A stretch of 64,000 bases of DNA from Flavobacterium commune (GCF_001857965.1 NZ_CP017774.1:3410001-3474000); one strand, 5' to 3'. Counted from the stretch's first letter, positions 1 to 9,351 are shown. Notes: generated by a model from the letters alone, not told the origin. Made by a program: numbers and translations.

Positions 1-1720
1 TGTTAGCAAAACGCATCATATCCGAATCTTTTTTACTCAAGCTTAGTTTGTCAAAAAGTGCATCCAGTATTTTATTGAATTTTCCTTCGATATGTCTTCG
101 GGTAAAAGGTACTTTTCCAAAAGATTTCCAAGTTTCAATATGCTGTTTTATAGCGTCTAAATCGGTTTTGTGTTCACCTATTAGTTGAAATTCTTTTAAA
201 GACTCCAAGTAAGCTTTCTTTTTGTCAAAAGCTTCCATTTCCCCTGCATTTTCTTCGCTTTTTTGTTCTTTTAACCGATCAAAATAGTGGTTACAGGCTT
301 CTTTAAATTCAGCCCAAACTTTATCAGAATATTTTCTTGGAACATGACCTATTTTTTTCCAGTCCTCCTGAATTTGTTTCATGATAGGAGTAGTGGCTGC
401 AAAATCGTCACTTTCTTTTAGTTCATTTGCTTTGGCAACAAGTGCATTCTTTTTGGTAAGATTCTCGTTTTGTTCTTTTTTAATGTCTTTGTAAAATGAA
501 TTTTTAAAAGTATTAAAATTTTTAACAGCGGTTTTAAAAGCTGCCCAGGTCGCTTCGTTCACATCTGTAGGTACTTTTCCTGTAGAGAAAAAGCTTTCTC
601 TCAAGGCTTCAACTTTTTCTATTTGAACTAACCATTGAGGATGAGCATTTACTTTTATAGTGGCTAACTCTTCAATTTGAGCAATAATAGCATTCTTTTT
701 TTCCAGATTTTCTTGCTCAGTTCCTCTTATTTTTTCAAATAAAATTTCGCGTTTGTCGTGCATTTTTTTAGTCAAATCACTAAATTGATTCCAAATAACA
801 TCGCGATGTTCTCTGGAAACAGGTCCAATTTCTTCTTTCCAAATACGGTGTAAATCCTGTAATTCTCTAAAAGCTTTGTTGATATCCTGTTCGTGAAGTA
901 ATTCTTCTACACGGGCAATAATTTTTTGTTTTTGCTCTAAATTGTGTTTGAAATCCAAATCTCTGGCTTCACGATCTAAATGCAGATAATCGTAAAAATT
1001 CTCAACATGAAAATGGTAGTTGTTCCAAACGTGGTTGTATTTATCCTTTGGGATTGATCCTGCATTTTTCCAGCGTTCTCTTAATTCGTTGAAATGTTTT
1101 AGGGTATCCTTGATGTTTTCATTAGGATTAATTAGTTCTTTTAGCTCTTCAACAATTGCTAAACGGATTTCTAAATTGGTTTTTAGATTGTTTTCTAAAC
1201 TTTTAAAATGGGTGTTTTTATTATCCTTATATAAATTATAAAGTTGGTCAAATTTAGATTTTAAAGGAAAATGATATTGAAATTCTTCTGTTGTGTCCGG
1301 GTTTTCGGTATGAAAATCTTCTTTTTTCTCTTCGATAAAATGATTGTATTTTGAGAAAAAAGCTTTTTTAATTTCTTCAACATGGTCACGTATTGACATG
1401 ACTTTTTCATTTGAAACCAGTTTTTGCAATTCATTTACTAATGCCTCCATTGATAGTGTATCGTAATCGAGCATTGGAATTTCATGACGGGCTTTTAAGG
1501 TTTCGTCCTCATGTTCTTCAGCATTAGAAGCCTCAATTTCGTTCAAAGCCTGTTGCTTTTCGCATATTTCTGTTGCTTCATCCGCCTCTTCTATGGCTGG
1601 GTTATTATCCATTTCAGGATTAGTTGTAGCTTGATTGTTCGCTTGAACATCAGTGGCTAAGTTTCCTCCGTCTGACTCATTCTGTGACTGAGGCAGGTTA
1701 TCATTCGTTGCTTCTAACAT
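1..1720 (-). CDS. DUF349 domain protein, 3' end cut by window edge
   Basis: The frame is open from the ATG at 1720 to the window edge, so about 573 residues are visible and the C-terminus is missing. The first ~80 residues are acidic and low in complexity (many D, E, N, Q). The rest is a series of helical repeats of about 70-75 residues with recurring patterns such as LRERWKNAG, LHRIWKEEIGPV and REHRDVIWNQF, the hallmark of tandem DUF349 repeats. These proteins are large, probably elongated and coiled-coil-like, and cytoplasmic (no signal peptide or membrane segment). Their function in Bacteroidota is not established. Family assignment is confident; the role is unknown. Confidence 0.85.
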   Translation of the reverse strand, partial: MLEATNDNLPQSQNESDGGNLATDVQANNQATTNPEMDNNPAIEEADEATEICEKQQALNEIEASNAEEHEDETLKARHEIPMLDYDTLSMEALVNELQKLVSNEKVMSIRDHVEEIKKAFFSKYNHFIEEKKEDFHTENPDTTEEFQYHFPLKSKFDQLYNLYKDNKNTHFKSLENNLKTNLEIRLAIVEELKELINPNENIKDTLKHFNELRERWKNAGSIPKDKYNHVWNNYHFHVENFYDYLHLDREARDLDFKHNLEQKQKIIARVEELLHEQDINKAFRELQDLHRIWKEEIGPVSREHRDVIWNQFSDLTKKMHDKREILFEKIRGTEQENLEKKNAIIAQIEELATIKVNAHPQWLVQIEKVEALRESFFSTGKVPTDVNEATWAAFKTAVKNFNTFKNSFYKDIKKEQNENLTKKNALVAKANELKESDDFAATTPIMKQIQEDWKKIGHVPRKYSDKVWAEFKEACNHYFDRLKEQKSEENAGEMEAFDKKKAYLESLKEFQLIGEHKTDLDAIKQHIETWKSFGKVPFTRRHIEGKFNKILDALFDKLSLSKKDSDMMRFAN

Positions 1721-1943
1721 TTTTTTAAATGTTTAAGGTTGTTTAAATTGGTTAAATCGATTGGAAAGATACTAAAGGTCTGTTGAAAAACAAAATAAAA
1801 GCTTTGTTTATTAGTTGGTTTCCTTAAAAAAAGGATTGCTTTTAAGTGATTTTTGTAGTTTTTTTACAGTAGAAATAAGTTTTTTAGTTCTTATTAAAAA
1901 TAAACTGCCTCGGAGCAGAGCCCACGTGGTATTAGAAAAACAA

Positions 1944-1987
1944 CTGCAGATTCGCAGATTTTCATATTATAATCTGCGAATCTGCGG
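1944..1987. repeat. 15-bp perfect inverted repeat in intergenic repeat tract
   Basis: GCAGATTCGCAGATT (1946-1960) is exactly complementary to AATCTGCGAATCTGC (1971-1985), separated by 10 nt. No T-run follows directly, so it is not a clean terminator. It lies in a 318-nt gene-free stretch (1721-2038) that also contains two GAGCAGAGC/AAGCAGAGC copies (near 1914 and 1999). The tract looks like a dispersed intergenic palindrome rather than a gene. A plus-strand frame across 1815-2339 runs antisense through alkB and is not credible. Confidence 0.7.
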
Positions 1988-2038
1988 TAAAAAACGAAGC
2001 AGAGCTTCCAGGAAATTAAACCTAAAGAGATTAAAACT

Positions 2039-2650
2039 TTATTGTGAAACTATAGTTCTAAAAGTCAGGTTAATTCTGGGTTTGTTAATCTTTGTAGTAG
2101 GAGGAAGGCGGTGCAGCCAGTGTGTCTGGGTTTGGTCTTTCATAACCAGAAGACTTCCGTGTTCTAAGATTAGGGAAACATTCTCTTTGGTAGTTTTGTG
2201 TTTAAAGGCAAATTTTCTTTGGGCACCAAAACTCAATGAAGCAATCGCTCCGTTTTTCTTTAAATCTTTTTCAGCATCGCTATGCCAGGCCATACCTTCA
2301 TTGCCATTGTGGTATAAATTGAGCAAACAGGAATTGTAGGTTTCTCCTGTTTTTTCTTCTGTTAAGGCTTTTAATTCCAGCAGTTCCGGAGTCCATAGAA
2401 GAGCTTCTTTGGTAATTTTTGAATAGCTGTATTTAAAGTTGGTATCAGCATACCAGGCCACTTTTCGTTTGGTGGTAATGAGTTGACCAAAAATAATGGC
2501 TTCGTCATTTTTCCATTCGATATTTTCCATTAAACGATTAAAAAAATAATCTGCTTTGGCATAATCCATGATTTTTCCATAGTACAATACTGTTCCGTCT
2601 TGGGGTAGTAGATTAGTGTTTGGATTAAATTCAGGATTAAACAGATCCAT
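2039..2650 (-). CDS. AlkB-family 2OG-Fe(II) dioxygenase (alkylated-DNA repair)
   Basis: A 203-residue protein of the size of ALKBH2/3-like AlkB proteins. These enzymes oxidatively remove methyl groups from 1-methyladenine and 3-methylcytosine, using 2-oxoglutarate, O2 and Fe(II). The iron ligands are visible as H123-x-D125 (in MAWHSDAE) and H180. The 2-oxoglutarate-binding RxNxTxR signature is R192-I-N-L-T-F-R198. The NLYHNGNEGMAWHSD context is typical of the DNA-repair branch. It follows the DUF389 gene by 28 nt on the same strand and may be the last gene of a nhaA-DUF389-alkB unit. No signal peptide; cytoplasmic. Confidence 0.93.
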   Translation of the reverse strand: MDLFNPEFNPNTNLLPQDGTVLYYGKIMDYAKADYFFNRLMENIEWKNDEAIIFGQLITTKRKVAWYADTNFKYSYSKITKEALLWTPELLELKALTEEKTGETYNSCLLNLYHNGNEGMAWHSDAEKDLKKNGAIASLSFGAQRKFAFKHKTTKENVSLILEHGSLLVMKDQTQTHWLHRLPPTTKINKPRINLTFRTIVSQ

Positions 2651-2678
2651 AATTTTTACTATTTAGTTCTTAATAGAG

Positions 2679-3989
2679 TTATTGGTCTTGTCGGTAAATT
2701 TCGAACTGTTTTTTAGATAATCGTTTTTGCAACCAGAGTATTAATTTTATTTTATCAGATGTCTTAATCTCTTTTTTACTCTGATATATAAGTACCGGAA
2801 CAACTTTTAGACTATCGGTATTTTCATTAAAACGATGATTTGAAATAGAGATATTTTCAATAGCAGGGAATAAAATTTTTATTTCGGCTAATAATGCTTT
2901 GTTTTCAAAATGATTAGCTTCTATTTGTTTCTTTAAATTTAAAATAGTGATGTCTTTTTGACTTAAAGCTGATTTGTTGGAATTAATTTCGTTTAGAATA
3001 TCATTTTTTAGATCAGTAGTGTCTTGTTTGATGATGAGTTTGGTATTGTATAGCTCGTAATTTTTTAAATTGTTATTGAGTTCCTTGATTTCTTGTGCTG
3101 TAAAACGTTTAGAAAGAAATCCTAATTCAAGAGTTTTAGGATTTTTATTGAATTTAGTTTTTTGATAAACTATTGTGATTCCTTTTTCGGTAAATTCTTT
3201 TTCGGTAAAAAGAGTAATTTGCTGTTTGTATTTTTTTTCTTCAAATAACTGATAAGCAAAATAAATGCTGGGAATAATAAAAATAATCAATAAGAAGGTT
3301 ATGTAATATTTAACTCTTTTTTGGTGTTTTTCATCCAATTGTTTTTTGATTGGATAGTTTAGAAATTTGACAATAAAAAAAGTTGAAATACAAATAAAAA
3401 TGCAATTGATGGAATAGAGGTATAATGCTCCTAAAAAGAATTTAAAGTTGGCTGTTGCCAAACCGTATCCTGCCGTACATAAAGGAGGCATCAAAGCGGT
3501 AGCAATGGCAACTCCCGGAATAGGGTTCCCTTTTTCGACTCTGGTAATTGCAATTGCACCTACTAAGCCTCCAAAGAAAGCAATAAGGATGTCATAAATA
3601 TTTGGTGACGTTCTGGATAAAAGTTCGGGTTGTGCTTCTTTGAACGGACTGATGTAGAAATAAACAGTTGAGACCAATAAACTTACAATGGTTGCAATTA
3701 AAAGGTTTTTTAAAGACCTTTTCAATAATCCAAAATCATATATTCCAAGTCCAAAACCTGCTCCAACAATCGGTCCCATCAATGGAGAAATAAGCATTGC
3801 ACCAATAATAACAGCAGTAGAATTGACATTTAAACCAACTGAAGCTACTACTATGGCACAGGCTAAAATCCATAAGTTAGAACCTCTAAAGGAGACATTT
3901 GTCTTTACATTGTCTAAAACTTTAGATTTGTCTTCTTCTCCTTTGTCAAGATTAATATAGGCAATAATTTTGTTGATTATATGGCTCAT
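2679..3989 (-). CDS. DUF389 multi-pass membrane protein
   Basis: From the ATG at 3989 the protein is about 436 residues. The N-terminal half carries five or six membrane segments with the DUF389 core (STAVIIGAMLISPLMGPIVGAGFGLGI and PIPGVAIATALMPPLCTAGYGLA). The C-terminal ~200 residues are soluble and mixed alpha/beta. DUF389 proteins (TIGR00341 group) have no firmly established function; a transport or osmotic role is only speculation. I prefer the 3989 start over an upstream one at 4034, because its ATG overlaps the nhaA stop by one base (TAATG), implying translational coupling, and because the extra 15 residues would lie inside nhaA. Confidence 0.85.
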   Translation of the reverse strand: MSHIINKIIAYINLDKGEEDKSKVLDNVKTNVSFRGSNLWILACAIVVASVGLNVNSTAVIIGAMLISPLMGPIVGAGFGLGIYDFGLLKRSLKNLLIATIVSLLVSTVYFYISPFKEAQPELLSRTSPNIYDILIAFFGGLVGAIAITRVEKGNPIPGVAIATALMPPLCTAGYGLATANFKFFLGALYLYSINCIFICISTFFIVKFLNYPIKKQLDEKHQKRVKYYITFLLIIFIIPSIYFAYQLFEEKKYKQQITLFTEKEFTEKGITIVYQKTKFNKNPKTLELGFLSKRFTAQEIKELNNNLKNYELYNTKLIIKQDTTDLKNDILNEINSNKSALSQKDITILNLKKQIEANHFENKALLAEIKILFPAIENISISNHRFNENTDSLKVVPVLIYQSKKEIKTSDKIKLILWLQKRLSKKQFEIYRQDQ

Positions 3990-5146
3990 TATTTTTTCTT
4001 TAAGTTCAGTTTTAATAACATAAAACCAATACAACCGGCAATTAATGATGCAATTAGAATGATAAATTTAGCATTGTTAATGATATGATGGTCAGTAAAA
4101 GCCAGTAAGGTTACAAAGATGGACATAGTAAAACCTATTCCACCCAGAAATCCTACGCTAATAATAGTTTTCCAGTTTAGATCTTTAGGTAGTTTACAAA
4201 GACCAATTGCAACAGCCAGAAAGCTAAATAAAGCAATTCCAATTGGTTTCCCTATTATTAAACCTAACATGATTCCTTTACTGTAATCTAAATTCAACGC
4301 AGATACAATATCAGGACTTAGAACAATGGCAGTGTTAGCTAAAGCAAATATAGGAAGGATAATGAAAGCAACCGGTTTGTGTAAAAAATGCTGTAATTTA
4401 TACGAAATACTATTTTTAGTTCCGTCTCCAAAGGGAATTACAAATGCTAGCAACACACCGGTAATAGTGGCATGAATTCCGGAATTTAACATAAAATACC
4501 ACATAACAACTCCTCCTGCCAGATAAGGAATCAGATTGTGAACTTTCATTCGGTTAAGGATGAATAAAAAGAGTAAAATTCCTAAGGCAATAGCCAGATT
4601 AGTCCAAAAAATAGTGCTGGTATAAAAGAATGCAATTACTAAAATTGCCCCTAGATCGTCGATGACAGCCAAAGCAGTCAAAAATATTTTTAATGATAAC
4701 GGTACCCGATTACCTAATAAAGAAAGAACACCTAGTGCAAAAGCAATATCGGTGGCCATTGGGATTCCTGCTCCTGACTGTGTTGCCGTTCCGTAATTAA
4801 ACATGAGATAAATACCCGCCGGAACCAGTATACCGCCTAAGGCAGCAAAAATAGGTAATAAAGCCTCTTTGATATTTGATAATTCGCCTATGTAAACTTC
4901 TCGTTCCAGCTCCAATCCAATTAATAAAAAGAAAATAGTCATCAAACCATCGTTAATCCAGTATTCAAGACTTTCAGTCCCTATTTGCATGTGCCAGGTG
5001 TGTAAATATTGGCTTGAAAAAAAGGAATTAGCAAGTAGTAAGGAAATCAGCGTACAACCAATTAAAACAAGTCCACTGGATTTTTCATTTTCAAAAAAAT
5101 CTTTAAAAAGTTCTGATTGGTAAAGGCGTTTAATGGATGTTTTCAT
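3989..5146 (-). CDS. nhaA: Na+/H+ antiporter NhaA
   Basis: Inner-membrane Na+/H+ antiporter that exports Na+ in exchange for protons and supports pH and salt homeostasis. With the ATG at 5146 the protein is 385 residues and its numbering lines up with E. coli NhaA: T132-D133 in the ATDIAF unwound helix and the D163-D164 ion-binding pair in AVIDDLGAI. About 12 membrane segments are evident. An upstream in-frame start at 5170 would add eight residues (MTIIIQIH) before MKTSIKRL and is less likely. It is the first gene of a minus-strand unit with DUF389 and possibly alkB. Confidence 0.96.
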   Translation of the reverse strand: MKTSIKRLYQSELFKDFFENEKSSGLVLIGCTLISLLLANSFFSSQYLHTWHMQIGTESLEYWINDGLMTIFFLLIGLELEREVYIGELSNIKEALLPIFAALGGILVPAGIYLMFNYGTATQSGAGIPMATDIAFALGVLSLLGNRVPLSLKIFLTALAVIDDLGAILVIAFFYTSTIFWTNLAIALGILLFLFILNRMKVHNLIPYLAGGVVMWYFMLNSGIHATITGVLLAFVIPFGDGTKNSISYKLQHFLHKPVAFIILPIFALANTAIVLSPDIVSALNLDYSKGIMLGLIIGKPIGIALFSFLAVAIGLCKLPKDLNWKTIISVGFLGGIGFTMSIFVTLLAFTDHHIINNAKFIILIASLIAGCIGFMLLKLNLKKK

Positions 5147-5537
5147 GTGAATTTGAATTATTATTGTCATTTAGTTAAAAAAAGGACTTTTTTTACTTGT
5201 ATATTTATTAAAAATGTAGAGATAAGCAAAAATAACAAAATTAAAAGTAAAGAGTTGTTGTCAAAATGATAATGTTTTATTTTTATTTTTTTTCTAAAAT
5301 AAAAAAAATGAGAAATAATTGAGTTCCTTTTTATTGAATTGTTGCAATAATTTTTGAATACAATTTTATCCCGTAAAAACATAGTTGGTTTTAATTCTTT
5401 TTAAATGAGTGTTTTAGATGGTATTTGTTTTTTGTTTTCATAGCTTTTTCATAAAACTATTATAATTCGGGCTTATTAATTTGTTTCCAATTAGTATTTT
5501 TGAATGGAATAACAAAAGTCCAACAAACTGAACCTAA
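5147..5537. other. Divergent intergenic region nhaA / yaaA
   Basis: A very AT-rich gap of about 390 nt between two divergent genes. A TAnnTTTG-type -7 box, TATTTTTG at 5495-5502, lies 35 nt before the yaaA start, but I see no well-spaced -33 TTG. I could not assign an nhaA promoter. A 71-codon minus-strand frame at 5167-5382 has low-complexity composition and no recognisable domain, so it is not called as a gene. Confidence 0.4.
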
Positions 5538-6296
5538 ATGAAAATAGTAATATCACCCGCTAAATCTCTGAATTTTGAAAAAGAATTGCCTACAAGCCAG
5601 TTTTCTCAACCTTTATTCTTAAAAGAGTCCAGACAAGTTCATAAAGTATTGAAACAACAATCGCCTAAGGATTTGTCCGAATTGATGTCTATTTCAGATA
5701 AACTGGCTGATTTGAACTGGCAACGAAACAAAGAGTGGAAAACACCTTTTACACCTGAAAATGCCCGTCCTGCCGTTTATACATTTGATGGCGATGTTTA
5801 TACCGGTCTAGATGCTTACTCAATTCCTGTTGAAAAACTTGAAATACTGCAAGACAAATTAAGAATTTTATCGGGTTTGTATGGAATTTTGAAACCATTG
5901 GATTTAATGCAGGCCTACCGACTCGAAATGGGAACGAAATTGCCTATTGAGGATAAAAAAAATCTTTACGAATTTTGGAAAACAACTTTAACTCACTTCT
6001 TAAATAAAGAATTGAAAAAAGACGAATTGTTTGTTAATTTGGCCAGTAACGAATATTTCTCGGCAATTGATGCCAAAGTCTTGAAAGTTCCTGTAATTAC
6101 TCCGGATTTCAAAGATTATAAAGATGGAAAACTGAAGATGATTAGTTTTTTTGCTAAAAAAGCAAGAGGAATGATGGTGCGTTACATTATTGACAATCAT
6201 GTCGAAACTATTGATGAACTTAAAGGTTTTGATTACGAAGGTTATCAGTTTGATGCTAATTTATCCAAAGGAAATCATTTGGTTTTTACACGATAA
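5538..6296 (+). CDS. yaaA: Peroxide-stress protein YaaA (UPF0246)
   Basis: 252 residues, the usual family length. Family blocks are present: ISPAKSLNFE at the N-terminus, SGLYGILKPLDLMQAYRLEMGTKL in the middle, NLASNEYFSAID, and the C-terminal GYQFDANLSKGNHLVF. In E. coli YaaA limits intracellular free iron during H2O2 stress and is reported to bind DNA; I infer a similar protective role here. Cytoplasmic. Monocistronic by context: divergent from nhaA and convergent with the GH43 gene across a shared terminator. Confidence 0.95.
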   Translation: MKIVISPAKSLNFEKELPTSQFSQPLFLKESRQVHKVLKQQSPKDLSELMSISDKLADLNWQRNKEWKTPFTPENARPAVYTFDGDVYTGLDAYSIPVEKLEILQDKLRILSGLYGILKPLDLMQAYRLEMGTKLPIEDKKNLYEFWKTTLTHFLNKELKKDELFVNLASNEYFSAIDAKVLKVPVITPDFKDYKDGKLKMISFFAKKARGMMVRYIIDNHVETIDELKGFDYEGYQFDANLSKGNHLVFTR

Positions 6297-6356
6297 AAAA
6301 AATCCCCAAAACTAGATTGCCCCCAAAAAGTTAGATACTATTTGGGGATTTTTTTG
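6296..6356. terminator. Bidirectional terminator yaaA / GH43
   Basis: AATCCCCAAA (6301-6310) pairs perfectly with TTTGGGGATT (6341-6350). It is flanked by an A-run on the left and a T-run on the right, so it can terminate both convergent transcripts. The 30-nt loop contains GCCCCCAAAAAGTTAGATA, which resembles a transposon end (see findings). Confidence 0.8.
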
Positions 6357-6368
6357 TTTTAGAGCGGT

Positions 6369-7781
6369 TTAATTTTTAACGATGATTTTGTCAACAGAAA
6401 CAAAATTTCCTGTGCTTCCAAAACCTGTTCCGTCTTTTTTGTACCAATTTCCGTGTTCGCCCACTACAGTAACCGTTATGTTATAACTTCCTTTTGTTAA
6501 AACCGGGCTAAGGAATTTCAAAGAGTTTTCGGTGTATTTGCAATACATATCAATTGTGGACGATAGTATTGTTTTCCCTTTTTTGTTTTTGATAACAATA
6601 GCAGCATAACCGCCATCTACTTTTGAAGTGCCATAAAAACCAACTTGTCTTCCTTTAAAATCAACCGAAAAAGAAGCTCCTTTAGCATCAGATTGACTTA
6701 TTTTGGACGATTTATCTTGTGACCAATTCCCTGAATATTGAATCGCTTTGGTATTGGTATTTTCAATTTCGGTTCCTTTTATCTTTGATGCAGACCAGGT
6801 GCCTTTTGCTATATCAATTTGCCAACTTTGTTTATAATCCAGAAGTGAAATACTGGTTTCGGTTACTAAAAGCGGTTGCCATACATAAGTGGCCGCCGAA
6901 TTTTGACGAGGATAAGCCCAGCGGTCTCCCATGAACAGATAAGTTGTGTCTTTTGAACCGACTATTGGAAGTACAAATGTAGATTGTGAATTCCAGGTTA
7001 ATGAATCTTTAGGGGCGAAAATACCTTGAGATTTCCAAGGTCCTTTTAGAGAAGGAGCTGTAAAATAATAATTGTCGTTTCGTTCCCATGAAGTTAGTTC
7101 AGAACCCAACCAAAAATAAGTATTGCCTTTTTTTATAATTACCGGAGCTTCACAATGCGATGTCATGTCTTTTACCAATTGTTCTGTTACACTTTTATAA
7201 TCATCATTCAGCTTATATAAATTTCCTGAATGTGTAATAATGTAACCGCTGCCATCAGCATCCTGAAAAGTACCCATATCCCATTTTTTGATAGGTTTAC
7301 CTTCAAAAAGCACAGGCCCTTGGAAAGTATATTCGCCATTGATGGTTTTAGAGGTGGCATAACCCACATATTGGTCTTTGTATTTCAGGTCATCGGCGTG
7401 CATGTACATGATGTATTCTCCGGTTTTAGGACATTTCATTACTTTTGGTCTTTCGCCAACACGATCAGGACCCAAAGCCCCTGATTTTTGTACAGCTAAT
7501 GCCATTTTTTCAAATTTCCAGTTGTATAAATCGGTTGAAGAATAACAACTAAATCCATTAAAAGCATTATTATCGTCGCTTTTGTATTCTCCAAAAAGGT
7601 AGTATTTGCCGTTGTCTTTTACAATATTGGCTCCATGTGCACTTACCACATTTCCATTATTGTCAAACCATGGAATTCCCGAATAAATAGCGTCAATTTT
7701 TTCTTTTTGGGCTACTGCCAAAGTAGAAATGGTGAAAAATGCTATTGTTAGAATGGTGTTTTTATAGTTTTTTTGAAACAT
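6369..7781 (-). CDS. Secreted glycoside hydrolase family 43 (exo-beta-1,3-galactanase-like)
   Basis: 470 residues with a cleavable signal peptide (hydrophobic stretch TILTIAFFTISTLAVAQ). Residues ~30-330 form the five-bladed GH43 propeller: IPWFDNNGNVVSAHGANIV, VGERPKVMKCP with the family Glu, MGTFQDADGSGYI, HCEAPVIIKKGNTYFW, and TWNSQSTFVLPI followed by YLFMGDRW. This pattern is closest to GH43 enzymes acting on galactan side chains (subfamily 24-like). Residues ~340-470 form a beta-rich C-terminal domain, probably carbohydrate-binding. It starts 15 nt after the GH28 gene, so the two are presumably co-transcribed. Exact substrate and subfamily are inferred. Confidence 0.85.
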   Translation of the reverse strand: MFQKNYKNTILTIAFFTISTLAVAQKEKIDAIYSGIPWFDNNGNVVSAHGANIVKDNGKYYLFGEYKSDDNNAFNGFSCYSSTDLYNWKFEKMALAVQKSGALGPDRVGERPKVMKCPKTGEYIMYMHADDLKYKDQYVGYATSKTINGEYTFQGPVLFEGKPIKKWDMGTFQDADGSGYIITHSGNLYKLNDDYKSVTEQLVKDMTSHCEAPVIIKKGNTYFWLGSELTSWERNDNYYFTAPSLKGPWKSQGIFAPKDSLTWNSQSTFVLPIVGSKDTTYLFMGDRWAYPRQNSAATYVWQPLLVTETSISLLDYKQSWQIDIAKGTWSASKIKGTEIENTNTKAIQYSGNWSQDKSSKISQSDAKGASFSVDFKGRQVGFYGTSKVDGGYAAIVIKNKKGKTILSSTIDMYCKYTENSLKFLSPVLTKGSYNITVTVVGEHGNWYKKDGTGFGSTGNFVSVDKIIVKN

Positions 7782-7796
7782 AAAATAGGTGTTTGA

Positions 7797-9167
7797 TTAC
7801 TTAACTTTAAAGTTTAAAACGTTTTCACTAATGTGTTTTTCTTCTCCTTGAATGGTTTCGGCAGTGACATTTTTAAGAGAAATGTTTTTTATAGGTAATT
7901 CTTTTTCACCTTTAATTCGGGAAATAAATTTCACGTTTTTTGCTGTAACATTTTTTAGAAAAACATTAGAAATAGGAGTCAGGCGACGTTCAACTGTTGG
8001 GACTAAATTTTTCCATTGGTACAAAACATCTGTTTCAATGCCAAGTACTCCAAAATCCATTTTGCTTCCTTTGATATTTTGTACATAAATATTTTTTACA
8101 TAACCGCCCATACGTTCATTGGTTTTAATGAATACCAAATTGAACATTTTTGCTCCATCCAATACCTCGCAATTGTCTATAAAAACATTTTCTATTCCGC
8201 CTGATAATTCACTTCCTACAGCTAATAATTGGTGTCCGTTTTTAATGATACAGTCGCGAATGATTAAGTTTTTAGTTGGAGTTTTAGAGCGCCATCCTTC
8301 GGGATTTCTACCTGATTTTACAGCAATAGCATCATCACCCTGATCGAAAGTTACGTTTTCTACTAAAATGTTCTGACTCATTTCAGGATCAAAACCATCG
8401 TTGTTATGACCATGGGCATAGATGTTTAGATTTCGAACAATAATATCCTTAGAAAGGTACATGTGAACCGTCCAAAACGGACTATTGGTTATTGAAACTC
8501 CATCCAATAATATATTTTCGCTTCGGTTAAATTGAATAAATTGCGGCCGAAGATTAGCCGTATCGTTGACCATCACACGCTGTTCAACAGGAACATTTTG
8601 ACCTGATAAATTGTACAGTCTTTTTAAACTATTCATGTGACCTGCGGGACGACCAGCCCATTTTTTCCAAAAATCCATCTTAGCCTTAATACCACCTTCG
8701 CCGGTAATAGCGATGTTTTTACATTGGTAAGCATAAATTAAAGGAGAATAATTGTAACATTCCAATCCTTCCCAGGTAGAATGAACAGCAGGTAAATAAT
8801 CGTTTGGATTATCGGAGAAAAGCAGCAAAGCACCTTTGTTTAAATGTAAATTGACATTGCTTTTAAAGTGGATTTTTCCGGTAAGCCATTCTCCTTCCGG
8901 AATTACAACAATTCCGCCTCCCGCTTTGTTAGCAGCATCAATAGCTTTAGCGATAGCTTGGGTAGTTTTATTTTGGTCTCCTTTGATAGCGCCAAAATTA
9001 GTGATTAAGAATGTGGCACAATTACTAAAGTCAGGGGTTTTAATCTTAGTGGTTCCAAAAGGTGCTTTAACTTTTGTTTCTTTTTGAGTCACCTTTGGAG
9101 GATCAATATTGAAAGAATAAAGTGAAAGTGAAAGAATTAGCGAAGCACACAGAATAAATTTTTTCAT
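7797..9167 (-). CDS. Secreted glycoside hydrolase family 28 (polygalacturonase-like)
   Basis: With the ATG at 9167 the protein is 456 residues and begins with a good signal peptide (MKKFILCASLILSLSLYSF). The right-handed beta-helix GH28 signatures are present in order: NNDGFDPEMS (catalytic Asp ~257), GDDAIAVKSGR (Asp pair ~278-279) and NGHQLLAVGSE (His ~312). GH28 enzymes hydrolyse galacturonic-acid linkages in pectin or rhamnogalacturonan by inversion. An upstream start at 9254 would bury the signal peptide behind 29 residues and is rejected. The paired GH43 suggests joint attack on pectic polymers and side chains. No SusC/SusD genes are nearby. Confidence 0.92.
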   Translation of the reverse strand: MKKFILCASLILSLSLYSFNIDPPKVTQKETKVKAPFGTTKIKTPDFSNCATFLITNFGAIKGDQNKTTQAIAKAIDAANKAGGGIVVIPEGEWLTGKIHFKSNVNLHLNKGALLLFSDNPNDYLPAVHSTWEGLECYNYSPLIYAYQCKNIAITGEGGIKAKMDFWKKWAGRPAGHMNSLKRLYNLSGQNVPVEQRVMVNDTANLRPQFIQFNRSENILLDGVSITNSPFWTVHMYLSKDIIVRNLNIYAHGHNNDGFDPEMSQNILVENVTFDQGDDAIAVKSGRNPEGWRSKTPTKNLIIRDCIIKNGHQLLAVGSELSGGIENVFIDNCEVLDGAKMFNLVFIKTNERMGGYVKNIYVQNIKGSKMDFGVLGIETDVLYQWKNLVPTVERRLTPISNVFLKNVTAKNVKFISRIKGEKELPIKNISLKNVTAETIQGEEKHISENVLNFKVK

Positions 9168-9297
9168 TAAAAGGTAATTTTGGTTAATTATATAAAAACT
9201 GAAATAATTCAGTTGGGTTTTAATTACTTTCCATTTTTTTAATGGAGTAAGCAAAAATATAAAAGCCTTTAAAGAAAACTATCCTGATTAAAAACAG

Positions 9298-9329
9298 ATA
9301 CCCCGCTTAAATTGCTTCAAGCGAGGTAT
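9298..9329 (-). terminator. Terminator-like hairpin after AhpD-family gene
   Basis: ATACCCCGCTT (9298-9308) pairs with AAGCGAGGTAT (9319-9329) with one mismatch, just downstream of the minus-strand gene ending at 9352. The T-run on the minus strand is short (CTGTTTTT), so termination is likely but not certain. Confidence 0.5.
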
Positions 9330-9351
9330 TATTATTTAGTAGCCTAATTTT

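Noticed and set aside
1815..2339. 174-codon plus-strand frame
   Set aside because: Runs antisense through the well-supported alkB gene, has low-quality composition and crosses an intergenic palindrome.
5167..5382. 71-codon minus-strand frame upstream of nhaA
   Set aside because: Low-complexity Lys/Ile/Leu-rich composition from an AT-rich spacer; no domain, no start signal, and overlaps the alternative nhaA start.
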